From: JALOLG01 sp963776935
GTDB taxonomy: Bacteria; Actinomycetota; Acidimicrobiia; Acidimicrobiales; Ilumatobacteraceae
Direction: 5' to 3'
Length of the DNA stretch: 64,000 nucleotides
NCBI GenBank assembly: GCA_963776935.1
Contig: CAVZOP010000003.1
Coordinates: 1 to 64,000 of the forward strand
The position numbers were made by a program, and so were the translations under genes. Positions within the stretch are counted from its first letter, which is position 1. Each line of letters opens with the position of its first letter. Below the pieces are notes generated by a model. It was not told the DNA's origin and ran no database searches. It was given only the letters and a program-made list of their open reading frames with translations. This document shows positions 55,721 to 63,292 of the stretch, piece after piece.

Positions 55721-56539
55721 TCAGTGCCCGGCGAGCACGAGCTCGGCCACCTCGCGACCCGCTTCCACGAGGAGTGGCCCGAGCTCGAGCAGCCGGTCGT
55801 CGGTGAGACGCACCGACGGCCCCTGGATCCCGATCGCCAGCCGGGCCACACCAGTCGCGTCGAGTGCGGGTGCGGCCACGCCGCACGCTCCGTCGTAGCG
55901 CTCCTGTCGGTTGGTGGCGAACCCGTGAGCCCGCACCCGCTCGAGCTCGGCGAGCAACGCGGCGCGGGTGGTGATCGTCGACGCGGTGAAACGGGCGAGC
56001 GGTCCGAGGTCTCGGACCGTCGTGCTCGCTGCCGTCTCGCCGTACGCCAACAGGACCTTGCCCATCGCCGACGCGTGCACGTCGATCGCACCGCCGGTCG
56101 GGTGCTCGAAGCGCAGCGCGTGGCGAGAGCTCGACTGCAGCACCACCATCACCCCGCCGTTGCCTCGGACCCCGACGCTCACCGACTCTCCGGTCGCTTC
56201 ACTCAGACGGTCGGTCGTGGGCCGGGCACGGTCGATGCCGGACCCCTCGACCGCGCGCCGGCCGAGCACCGCCAGCGCCGGACCGAGCCGGTACTGCTCG
56301 GTCGCCGGGTCCTGCTCCATGAACTGTTCGGCCACCAGTGTGCGCACGAGCCGGTGGGCGGTCGTGAGGTTCAGCCCGGTCTGGCGGGCGATCGAGGTGA
56401 TGCCGAGCGAGACCTGCGAATCGCGGAACAGGTTGAGGATCGAGATCGCCCGTTCGACGGTCTGCGCGCCGGACTTCGACGGCACTTCGGACACCGGCCG
56501 ATCTTCCCAGATCCGGGGTGGGCTTGCGGTCGTCTGCAT
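55721..56539 (-). CDS. IclR-family transcriptional regulator
   Basis: A 272-aa regulator. Residues 25-85 are the winged helix (QTVERAISILNLFRDSQVSLGITSIA, TTAHRLVRTLVAEQFME); the C-terminal effector domain ends in ATGVARLAIGIQGPSVRLTDDRL. It faces a sulfonate/nitrate-type ABC importer across 68 bp and probably regulates it. A TATTAT box on the minus strand (56548-56553) lies 8 nt upstream of the ATG, suggesting leaderless transcription. Confidence 0.9.
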   Translation of the reverse strand: MQTTASPPRIWEDRPVSEVPSKSGAQTVERAISILNLFRDSQVSLGITSIARQTGLNLTTAHRLVRTLVAEQFMEQDPATEQYRLGPALAVLGRRAVEGSGIDRARPTTDRLSEATGESVSVGVRGNGGVMVVLQSSSRHALRFEHPTGGAIDVHASAMGKVLLAYGETAASTTVRDLGPLARFTASTITTRAALLAELERVRAHGFATNRQERYDGACGVAAPALDATGVARLAIGIQGPSVRLTDDRLLELGPLLVEAGREVAELVLAGH

Positions 56540-56560
56540 TGTCGACGATAATACTCGGGT

Positions 56561-56584
56561 TTCCAGATAACGGAAGCATCTTCC
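56561..56584. promoter_or_regulatory. Candidate IclR operator: overlapping TTCC/GGAA inverted repeats
   Basis: ttccagataacggaa (56561-56575) and ggaagcatcttcc (56572-56584) are overlapping palindromes in the divergent gap. IclR proteins often bind GGAA-N-TTCC type sites, so this is a plausible operator for the ABC importer promoter. Confidence 0.45.
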
Positions 56585-56607
56585 ATTTCTCGATCCGAGA
56601 GGACCCC

Positions 56608-57726
56608 GTGATCAGACTGGCCAGATCCACCGCCTTCGGTGTCGCCGCCCTGCTCGTGCTCGCCGCCGGTTGCGGCGACGACGATGCCGAGTCCGCATCT
56701 GCCCCGGCCGACTCGGCGGCTCCCGCTGACACCGCAGGCGCTTCGGACACGGCCGCCGCAGAGGAACCGGAGTCTGGTGAGCACGTGACGCTACGGCTCG
56801 GGTACTTCCCCAACGTCACCCACGCCACGGCACTCGTCGGCATCGAGAACGGGATTCTCGCCGAGGCGCTCGGCGACAACGTCACGCTCGAGACGTCGAC
56901 GTTCAACGCCGGCGGCGAGGCCGTCGAAGCGCTCTTCGCCGACGCCATCGACGCCTCGTACATCGGTCCCAACCCGGCGATCAACGGGTTCGCCAAGTCC
57001 GATGGTGAGGCGCTGCGCATCGTGTCCGGCGCGACGTCGGGCGGTGCGTTCCTCGTCGTGAAGCCGGAGATCGCGTCGCCCGCCGACCTGGCGGGCACGA
57101 CCCTCGCCACACCGGCGCTCGGCAACACACAAGACGTCGCGCTGCGGGCGTGGTTGCAGGCGAACGGGTTGACGGCCGACGAGTCCGGTGGCGGTGATGT
57201 CTCGATCAGGCCGCAGGAAAATGGCGCCACGCTCGACGCCTTCAAGGCGGGGGACATCGACGGCGCCTGGGTTCCCGAGCCGTGGGCGACGCGCCTGATC
57301 CAAGAAGGTGGTGGCACCGTGCTGGTCGACGAGCGCGACCTGTGGCCGGACGGGAAATACGTGACCACGCACCTCGTCGTGGCAACCAAGTTCCTCGACG
57401 AGCATCCCGACGTCGTGAAACGACTGCTGCAAGGTCATGTGACGGCGACCGATTTCGTGAACGCCAACCCCGAGGAGTCGCAGCAGCTCGTCAACGACGG
57501 GATCGAGGCGATCACGCAGAAGCGGATGAACGACGACGTTCTTGCGGGCGCGTGGGCGAACCTCACGTTCACCACCGACCCGGTCGCCGGCTCGCTGCAG
57601 AAGTCGGCCGACGACGCGATCGCGATCGGTCTGCTCGACGAGGTCGATCTCACCGGCATCTACGCCCTCGACCTGCTCAATGAGGTGCTCACCGAGGCGG
57701 GCCAACCGACCGTGACGGGATTCTGA
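56608..57726 (+). CDS. SsuA/NrtA/TauA-type substrate-binding lipoprotein
   Basis: A 372-aa lipoprotein. The signal RLARSTAFGVAALLVLAAGC ends in the lipobox Cys; an Ala/Asp/Ser linker follows. The mature domain reads VTLRLGYFPNVTHATALVG, FNAGGEAVEALFADAIDASYIGPNPAI and DIDGAWVPEPWATRL, typical of NitT/TauT binding proteins for sulfonates, taurine, nitrate or thiamine precursors. GTG 56608 has gagagga upstream. Its stop overlaps the ATPase start (TGATG). Confidence 0.9.
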   Translation: MIRLARSTAFGVAALLVLAAGCGDDDAESASAPADSAAPADTAGASDTAAAEEPESGEHVTLRLGYFPNVTHATALVGIENGILAEALGDNVTLETSTFNAGGEAVEALFADAIDASYIGPNPAINGFAKSDGEALRIVSGATSGGAFLVVKPEIASPADLAGTTLATPALGNTQDVALRAWLQANGLTADESGGGDVSIRPQENGATLDAFKAGDIDGAWVPEPWATRLIQEGGGTVLVDERDLWPDGKYVTTHLVVATKFLDEHPDVVKRLLQGHVTATDFVNANPEESQQLVNDGIEAITQKRMNDDVLAGAWANLTFTTDPVAGSLQKSADDAIAIGLLDEVDLTGIYALDLLNEVLTEAGQPTVTGF

Positions 57727-58508
57727 TGGCCCGAGCGCAGACAGAGTTGGACGAGCGACCAGAACCGGTCGTCATCACGCTGGATGCCGTCTCGAAGGTC
57801 TATCGGTCACGGCGGACCGCGGTGCCGGCGCTCGACCGCATCTCGCTGAGCATCCCGCGTCACGGCTTCACGTGCATCGTCGGTGCGTCGGGTTGCGGGA
57901 AGTCGACGTTGCTCAACCTGCTGGCCGGGCTCGACACGCCGACCGCCGGCACGCTCGACGTCGTTGGCCGCACCGGGCTGATGTTCCAGGAGTCGGCGTT
58001 GTTCCCGTGGCTCACGGTCACGGCCAACGTGGAACTGGCGCTCAAGCTGCGCAAGGTGCCGCGGGCCGCGAGGCGCCGCCGGGTCGACGAGTTGTTGGAG
58101 CTCGTGCACCTGTCGGAGTTCGCCGACAAGCGACCGCACGAGCTGTCGGGTGGGATGCGTCAGCGCGTCGCACTCGCCCGCGCGCTCGCCCAGGACGCCG
58201 ACATCTTGCTGATGGATGAACCGTTCGGCTCACTCGACGCGATGACCCGTGACGTGATGCACGACGAGCTCGAGTCGATCTGGCAGCGGACCGGCGCGAC
58301 GATCGTGTTCGTCACCCACAACGTGCGCGAGGCGGCGCGGCTCGGCGACCGCATCGTGCTGCTCAGCAGCCGCCCCGGGCGGGTCGCGCAGATCTTCGAC
58401 GTCGACCTCGCCCGTCCGCGCCGCATCGAGGATCGTGCCGTTTCGGAGCTGGCGGCGGAGGTCACCGCCTCGCTGCGCAAGGAGGTCGTCCGCCATGGCC
58501 GTCGTTGA
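57726..58508 (+). CDS. SsuB/TauB-type ABC ATP-binding protein
   Basis: A 260-aa ATPase of the NitT/TauT importer. It has Walker A IVGASGCGKSTLL, Q-loop GLMFQESALFPWL, signature ELSGGMRQRVALARAL, Walker B ILLMDEPFGSLD and H-loop IVFVTHNVREAARL. Here the frame is intact, unlike several other ATPases in the window. It overlaps the permease gene by 14 nt. Confidence 0.94.
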   Translation: MARAQTELDERPEPVVITLDAVSKVYRSRRTAVPALDRISLSIPRHGFTCIVGASGCGKSTLLNLLAGLDTPTAGTLDVVGRTGLMFQESALFPWLTVTANVELALKLRKVPRAARRRRVDELLELVHLSEFADKRPHELSGGMRQRVALARALAQDADILLMDEPFGSLDAMTRDVMHDELESIWQRTGATIVFVTHNVREAARLGDRIVLLSSRPGRVAQIFDVDLARPRRIEDRAVSELAAEVTASLRKEVVRHGRR

Positions 58509-59379
58509 CCTGCACCGCTCGGCCGACGAGAGCGGCAGGGCCAACGCCGCACTCAGTGGGCTGGACGCGCTCGAGACCGCCGAGGATCGCGGGTCTCGGG
58601 CGATGCGGATCTGGGCGTCGTTGTGGCCGAAGGTCGCGGCGCTCCTGATGGCGCTTGCCATCTGGCAGCTGATCGTGTGGTCCGGCTGGAAGCCGTCCTA
58701 CACCCTGCCCGGACCCGACACCGTGTTGCCGCGGCTCGCCGAGGAGCTCGGCACGGGCGTCACCTGGCGGGCGATCGGGGTGACGTTGCGCCGGGCTGCG
58801 GTCGGGTTCAGCCTGGCCATCGTGGTCGGCGCCTTGATCGGGATCGCGGTGTCGCACGTGCGCGTGCTGCGCACCGCGGTGGGCTCGATGATCACCGGGT
58901 TGCAGACGATGCCGTCGATCTCGTGGTTCCCGCTGGCATTGATCCTGTTCAAGCAGAGCGAGTCGGCGATCCTGTTCGTCGTCATCATCGGAGCGGCGCC
59001 GTCGATCGCCAACGGGCTCATCGCCGGGATCGACCAGATCCCGCCGATCCTCCTTCGCGCCGGGCGGGTGCTCGGCGCGACTGGTGTGCATCGGTACCGG
59101 CACGTGGTGATCCCGGCCGCGCTGCCCGCGTTCGTGGCCGGGCTCAAGCAGGGCTGGGCGTTCACGTGGCGCAGCCTGATGGCGGGTGAGCTGCTCGTCA
59201 TCATCGCCAACAAGCCCTCGATCGGGTCGCGCCTGAAGTTCGAGCAGGAGTTCGCCGACTCGCCGGGTCTGATCTCGTGGATGCTGATCATCCTGATCAT
59301 CGGCGTCCTGGTCGATGCCGTGTTCTTCGGCTCGATCGAGCGCGTGATCCGCGAACGCCGGGGTCTCGGCGGTTCCTGA
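58495..59379 (+). CDS. SsuC/TauC-type ABC permease
   Basis: A 294-aa permease with an N-terminal cytoplasmic extension of ~40 residues, six helices and the EAA-like loop GRVLGATGVHRYRHVVIPAALP. GLQTMPSISWFPLALILF is the family signature. It ends the three-gene operon; 97 bp separate it from the PqqD gene, so the two groups are probably separate transcripts. The substrate is undetermined. Confidence 0.93.
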   Translation: MAVVDLHRSADESGRANAALSGLDALETAEDRGSRAMRIWASLWPKVAALLMALAIWQLIVWSGWKPSYTLPGPDTVLPRLAEELGTGVTWRAIGVTLRRAAVGFSLAIVVGALIGIAVSHVRVLRTAVGSMITGLQTMPSISWFPLALILFKQSESAILFVVIIGAAPSIANGLIAGIDQIPPILLRAGRVLGATGVHRYRHVVIPAALPAFVAGLKQGWAFTWRSLMAGELLVIIANKPSIGSRLKFEQEFADSPGLISWMLIILIIGVLVDAVFFGSIERVIRERRGLGGS

Positions 59380-59476
59380 CACGCAATCGACCGGTCGTGG
59401 TTTGACAGTTTCTTGATCGCCCCGCGCGGCGGCGTTCCGGTCGCGGCTCGGCCGACGGGGGTAGGCTCGGGCAGCG

Positions 59477-59749
59477 ATGGACAGAGCGATGCGGCGCGCC
59501 GATCACGTGATCTGGGAGGTCACGGGCTCGAGAGCAGTCCTGCTCGATCCCGACGGAAGTGAGCTGATCACGCTCAACCCGGTCGGTACCATCGTCTGGG
59601 ATGCGATCGACGGGCTGCCGCCCGAGGCGATCACCGACCTCGTCCATCCCCACTTCGAGGGTGTGACGAGGGAGCAGTTGGCGACCGACGTCCGGGCGTT
59701 CCTCGACGATCTCGAAGCGCTCGGCGTCATCGTGCCCACCGACGAGTGA
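59477..59749 (+). CDS. PqqD-family peptide-binding chaperone (RiPP recognition element)
   Basis: A 90-aa PqqD-like winged-helix protein. VLLDPDGSELITLNPVGTIVWDAIDG and LATDVRAFLDDLEALGVI are the two halves of the family signature (LNxxGxxIWxxxDG, then DVxxFLxxLxxxGxI). PqqD domains bind leader peptides of ribosomally made, modified peptides and present them to enzymes. It overlaps the ABC ATPase gene by 4 nt (GTGA). TAGGCT at 59462-59467 may be its -10 box. Confidence 0.88.
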   Translation: MDRAMRRADHVIWEVTGSRAVLLDPDGSELITLNPVGTIVWDAIDGLPPEAITDLVHPHFEGVTREQLATDVRAFLDDLEALGVIVPTDE

Positions 59750-60615
59750 GGTCGGCCGTCCCGATGCTCGAGGTGCGCGGGGTCGGCATGGTGTACCCGG
59801 TGCTGCGCGGCCTGTTGCGCTTCGTCGTTCGGACCGCGACCGATCACGAGGTCGTCGCCCTGCGTGGCGTCGACCTGCAGGTCGCCAGCGGGGAGGTCGT
59901 GGGCCTGGTCGGGCCCAACGGCGCCGGGAAGACGACGCTGCTGAAGATCGTCTCGACGCTGTTGCAGCCGACGACCGGAACCGTGCTCGTCGACGGGTAC
60001 GACCCGAGCCAGGACGCTCGAGCGGTACGAGACCGGATCGGTCTGGTCCTCGCCGACGACCGGGCGCTCTACTGGCGGCTGACCGGGCGTGAGAACCTCG
60101 AGTTCTTCGGCGTGATGCACGGACTGACGCGTCGCGACGCGCGGGCGAGAGCCGGCGCCCTGCTCGACCAAGTGGGGTTGGCATCGCGCGACAAGCTGGT
60201 GTTCGGGTACTCGTCGGGGATGCGCGCCCGGCTCTCACTTGCCCGTGCCCTCCTCGCCCGGCCACCGCTGCTGCTGCTCGACGAGCCGACTCGTGCCCTC
60301 GACCCGATCGCCAGCGCGGCCGTGGCCGGGATGATCCGCGACCTGGCCGACGAGGGCATCGCGGTGTTGCTGTCGAGCCACTCTCTCGACGAGATCGAAC
60401 AGGCATGCGACCGCATCGTCGTGGTGACCGACGGCTCGGTGCGTTTCGCGGGAACAGTCGCGGATCTGTCGGGAGATGGCAGGTTCGCCAGCACCGTCCG
60501 CGAGCTCCTCGAGACGCAGCCCGACCCACCGGTCGACCCGTTCGATGTGCTGGGCGACGATGCGACCGACGTCGCCGACGACGGTGGAGTCGCTTCAGAT
60601 CGGCGCGCGCTGTGA
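59746..60615 (+). CDS. ABC-type export ATP-binding protein
   Basis: About 289 aa. It has Walker A GLVGPNGAGKTTLLK, a variant Q-loop (IGLVLADDRALYWRLTGRENL), signature YSSGMRARLSLARALLARP, Walker B LLLLDEPTRALD and SSHSLDEIEQACD. The ALYWRLTGREN text is typical of NatA/DrrA-like exporters. An Asp-rich C-terminal tail (~30 residues) is additional. It is coupled to the PqqD gene upstream and overlaps the permease gene downstream (GTGA). It is a probable exporter of the modified peptide. Confidence 0.9.
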   Translation: MRSAVPMLEVRGVGMVYPVLRGLLRFVVRTATDHEVVALRGVDLQVASGEVVGLVGPNGAGKTTLLKIVSTLLQPTTGTVLVDGYDPSQDARAVRDRIGLVLADDRALYWRLTGRENLEFFGVMHGLTRRDARARAGALLDQVGLASRDKLVFGYSSGMRARLSLARALLARPPLLLLDEPTRALDPIASAAVAGMIRDLADEGIAVLLSSHSLDEIEQACDRIVVVTDGSVRFAGTVADLSGDGRFASTVRELLETQPDPPVDPFDVLGDDATDVADDGGVASDRRAL

Positions 60616-61436
60616 GCACCACGCTGGTGTCGAACACGGCCCGCCTCGGTGCGATCGCCAGCCGCGACTGGCGCACCGCCAAGCGCTATCACTTTCGCCA
60701 GTTGCTCCAGCTGTTCAACTTCGTCTACGCCGCGATCCTCGCGTTCTACGTCGGGCAACTCTTCGAGACCGTGCCCGAGGGTCTGACCCAGTTCGGCGGC
60801 GACTACTTCGACTTCGCGATGGTCGGACTGGCCGTCATGTCCGTCGCCGGTCTCGGTATCCGAGCGTTCAACGAAACGATCACGCGGGAACAGACGCTCG
60901 GCACGCTCGAGGTCCTCCTCGTCACTCCGACACCGATTCCGGTGTTGCTCGCCGGATCGCTCGTCCTGCCCCTCGCGCTCACGTTCCTCGATGTTGCGCT
61001 GTACATCGGAATCGGGATCGGAGTCTTCGGCAACGGGCTCACACTGTCGGGTGTGGTGCTGGCGTTCCCGCTCTTCGTGCTGACGCTGGCGTCGTTCTGC
61101 GCGTTCGGGATCGTCGGGGCGAGTGTCGCCGTGCTTGCCAAGCGGGGCGACCCCGTGTCCGGGCTGCTGGTCCAGGTGACATCGGTGCTGAGCGGAGCGT
61201 TGTTCCCGGTGTCGGTGTTGCCGCCGGTGCTCGAGCTGCTCGCCCGTTGCTTCCCGGCGTACTACGGCATCAACGGCCTTCGCGAGGCGCTCCTCGGTGG
61301 TGCCGGGTGGAGCGAGGTCGCGCCAGATCTCGCCGTTCTGGCCGGATTCGTCACGATCATGCTGCCGGCATCGGTATGGATCTTCGGCCGTGCGCTCGCC
61401 GCGTCACGTCGCGCCGGCATTCTCGGCAACTACTGA
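60612..61436 (+). CDS. ABC-2-type export permease
   Basis: A 274-aa membrane protein with six hydrophobic helices: LFNFVYAAILAFYVGQLF, the signature EQTLGTLEVLLVTPTPIPVLLAG in the amphipathic coupling region, and LSGALFPVSVLPPVLELLAR. It partners the ATPase at 59746. GTG 60612 overlaps the previous stop. It is convergent with the HprK-like gene, 13 bp apart. Confidence 0.88.
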   Translation: MSTTLVSNTARLGAIASRDWRTAKRYHFRQLLQLFNFVYAAILAFYVGQLFETVPEGLTQFGGDYFDFAMVGLAVMSVAGLGIRAFNETITREQTLGTLEVLLVTPTPIPVLLAGSLVLPLALTFLDVALYIGIGIGVFGNGLTLSGVVLAFPLFVLTLASFCAFGIVGASVAVLAKRGDPVSGLLVQVTSVLSGALFPVSVLPPVLELLARCFPAYYGINGLREALLGGAGWSEVAPDLAVLAGFVTIMLPASVWIFGRALAASRRAGILGNY

Positions 61437-61449
61437 TCGTTCATCGATC

Positions 61450-62454
61450 TCACCCCACGGCGTCGAGCTCGAGCGTCTGCATGATGGTGGTGAGGAGCGT
61501 TCCTGCGACGTCGAGCCGGCGGGTGGGTTCGGAGTCGTGGTACAGCCTCCAGGCGGGCAGCCGGCTCAATGCCGCGGCGCTCGGGAACAGCTCGCGCAGG
61601 CGACTCCGGTCGGGTGCCAGCGGGAACGACGGCAGCATCGATTTCAGGAACGACGGGCTCGGCTCGATGGGTTCGAGATGACCGGCACCTGCCGCGTGTT
61701 CGACCAACACCACGGCGGCGACGCCTCCCGCGCCCGGCGCCTCGGCGTGCTCGAGTGGCAGCTGCAGCCGGTTCCGCGCGTCGTTCGGAATCGCGATCCA
61801 GGGGTGCGTACTATCGCCCGGGCCGCTTCCGGACACCAGATCGCGGGGGATGTTGAGGCGCTTGCGGAGTCCCCACGCGAGAACGACTCCGTCGTCGACA
61901 TCGATGAACGTGAGGTCGTCGGTGAGCACCGACCATCCGCGTCGAGTAGCCGCATACGCGAGTGTCGACTTCCCGGCGCCGGTGCCGCCGAGGGCGACGA
62001 CGACGTGGGGGCCGGAGCGGAACGATGCTGCGTGCAGCGCGTGCCTGCCGTGTTGGGCGAGTGCGTCGGCCAGCACGTGTTGAACGCTGCGGCGGAAGGC
62101 CGTCGCCAGGTCGAACGTAGGATCCAGGCCGGCATCGAGTGCCGGATCAGACGTCGGTGAACCGTCGCCCGGCCCACCGACGACGATGTCGTCGCCGTCA
62201 CGTCTGGCGGCGACGCCGGCCGCGCTCCGGCACGCCGCGCCGTCGCCGCCGAGCCAGATGTCGATCCCGGTGTACGACAGTGTCGGCGGGCGATCGGGGA
62301 GGGTCGGCGGTCGCTGATCGAATCGCAGGCGGACATCGGGGAGCTGCGACGAATCGCTGCATCCGGCGAACAACGCATCGACCGCTTCCCACCGCCATTC
62401 ATCGGCGGCCGACAACTCGACGGTCCGACCGGCCAGTTGAACGACTCGACGCAT
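61450..62454 (-). CDS. HPr-kinase-like protein (HprK fold, RiPP-type)
   Basis: A 334-aa protein. Residues 137-165 (HALHAAS, then VVVALGGTGAGKSTLAYAA) are the His-containing strand and Walker A of HprK-like kinases; residues 174-186 (SVLTDDLTFIDVDDG) are the acidic metal site. The N-terminal ~130 residues resemble no known domain. HprK-like enzymes in lasso-peptide clusters phosphorylate the C-terminal Ser of precursor peptides. ATG 62454 begins MRRVVQLAGRTVEL. It is divergent from the S26-like gene, 32 bp apart. Confidence 0.82.
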   Translation of the reverse strand: MRRVVQLAGRTVELSAADEWRWEAVDALFAGCSDSSQLPDVRLRFDQRPPTLPDRPPTLSYTGIDIWLGGDGAACRSAAGVAARRDGDDIVVGGPGDGSPTSDPALDAGLDPTFDLATAFRRSVQHVLADALAQHGRHALHAASFRSGPHVVVALGGTGAGKSTLAYAATRRGWSVLTDDLTFIDVDDGVVLAWGLRKRLNIPRDLVSGSGPGDSTHPWIAIPNDARNRLQLPLEHAEAPGAGGVAAVVLVEHAAGAGHLEPIEPSPSFLKSMLPSFPLAPDRSRLRELFPSAAALSRLPAWRLYHDSEPTRRLDVAGTLLTTIMQTLELDAVG

Positions 62455-62486
62455 GCGTTTTGGACCATACTGCGGGGCGGTCCGAC

Positions 62487-62933
62487 ATGCCCGATGGATC
62501 CACACCACCTGAGACGATGGCGCGGCTGCTCCGCCGCCGCGCCGAGTCGGGAACGTTGTGGATCGACACGACCGGGAGCTCGATGGGCCGTGCGATCCCG
62601 GATGGCGCCCGGGTTCGGCTCGTGGTCGCGGCCCGGCCAAGACGCGGTGAGGTGTGGGCGATATGCACGGACGACAGCCGCGTCATCGTGCATCGGGCGC
62701 TCGGTGTCGTCGACGGTCGCTGGTGGCTGCAGGGGGACGCCAACCAAACCCCCGATCGCCCGGTCGGCCTCGAACGCCTGATCGGTCGGGTCGATGAGAT
62801 CGACGTCGCCGGCCACCGGCAGCGACTCGGCCCGTTCAGGCGGTTGGTCGGCCGGGCGAGGCTCGACGTGGCGGCGGCACGCAAGCGGGCTCGGGCGTCG
62901 GCGAGGCGGTTCAGGCGCGGCTCGGATCGGTAG
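62487..62933 (+). CDS. S24/S26-like peptidase-fold protein
   Basis: A 148-aa protein. TTGSSMGRAIPDGARVRLVV carries the Ser-Met nucleophile box of S24/S26 peptidases. VIVHRALGVVDGRWWLQGDAN is box D/E, with His where bacterial signal peptidases have Lys, as in the ER/SipW-like type. No transmembrane helix is present, unlike LepB; the C-terminus is Arg-rich. Short soluble forms like this accompany PqqD and HprK-like genes. It may trim the peptide or be a regulator; activity is unproven. Confidence 0.78.
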   Translation: MPDGSTPPETMARLLRRRAESGTLWIDTTGSSMGRAIPDGARVRLVVAARPRRGEVWAICTDDSRVIVHRALGVVDGRWWLQGDANQTPDRPVGLERLIGRVDEIDVAGHRQRLGPFRRLVGRARLDVAAARKRARASARRFRRGSDR

Positions 62934-63048
62934 CCAGCCGCACCATCAGATCACACGCTCCGTGGTCGATGGTTCACCGAAACCGTCGCGGAGCGGCGGT
63001 GACATGACGTAATCTGCACGAATCGACACCATCGAGTGGCAGTTATCC

Positions 63049-63077
63049 TGGAATCGCGTGGACCTCGTCGCTATTAT
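63049..63077 (+). promoter_or_regulatory. AT-rich promoter before the small RiPP-like ORF
   Basis: TATTAT at 63072-63077 is a strong -10 box in GC-rich surroundings; a -35 candidate tggaat at 63049-63054 lies 17 bp upstream. Transcription would start near 63084, giving a ~43-nt leader with ggaagggga as ribosome site. Confidence 0.5.
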
Positions 63078-63126
63078 GTGTAGTGCGGCGAGCGGCAAGT
63101 GACCACGCGGCGGAAGGGGACATGAA

Positions 63127-63228
63127 ATGCAGTACGAGCGTCCGGCGGTTGAATCTCGCGAGAGTGTGGAAGGCGCACTCGGTGACGATTGGTGGCCCGG
63201 CAACGGTGGCCACGGCTCGATGAGCTGA
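63127..63228 (+). CDS. Candidate RiPP precursor peptide (33 aa)
   Basis: The ATG at 63127 follows ggaagggga (63112-63120) at good spacing and encodes a 33-aa peptide. It reads MQYERPAVESRESVEGAL (leader-like, with Y-x-x-P-x-V as in lasso and PqqD-recognised leaders), then GDDWWPGNGGHGSMS (core-like: Gly/Trp/Asn-rich, C-terminal Ser). It has its own promoter, ribosome site and terminator. A competing ATG at 63122 gives a basic 33-aa frame with poorer spacing. Homology cannot be checked here. Confidence 0.55.
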   Translation: MQYERPAVESRESVEGALGDDWWPGNGGHGSMS

Positions 63229-63244
63229 CCCCACACTTCGAACA

Positions 63245-63282
63245 CGACAACGGGCGGTCGCCTTGTGCGGCCGCCCTTGTCG
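63245..63282. terminator. Strong hairpin terminator between convergent genes
   Basis: cgacaacgggcgg pairs with ccgcccttgtcg with one bulged base, a 12-bp stem with a 13-nt loop. It lies 17 bp after the small ORF and 11 bp before the end of the convergent GNAT gene, so it can end both transcripts. Confidence 0.7.
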
Positions 63283-63292
63283 CGCCCGGACG

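Noticed and set aside
63122..63223. Alternative 33-aa ORF from ATG 63122 (MKCSTSVRRLNLARVW...)
   Set aside because: It is nearer to the ribosome site than usual and its basic composition fits no leader motif. The ATG at 63127 has better spacing and a leader/core layout.
59477..63282. Calling the cluster a lasso-peptide cluster outright
   Set aside because: No asparagine-synthetase-like cyclase or transglutaminase-like leader peptidase is present in the window, and the putative core lacks a clear Gly1 with Asp/Glu at position 7-9.
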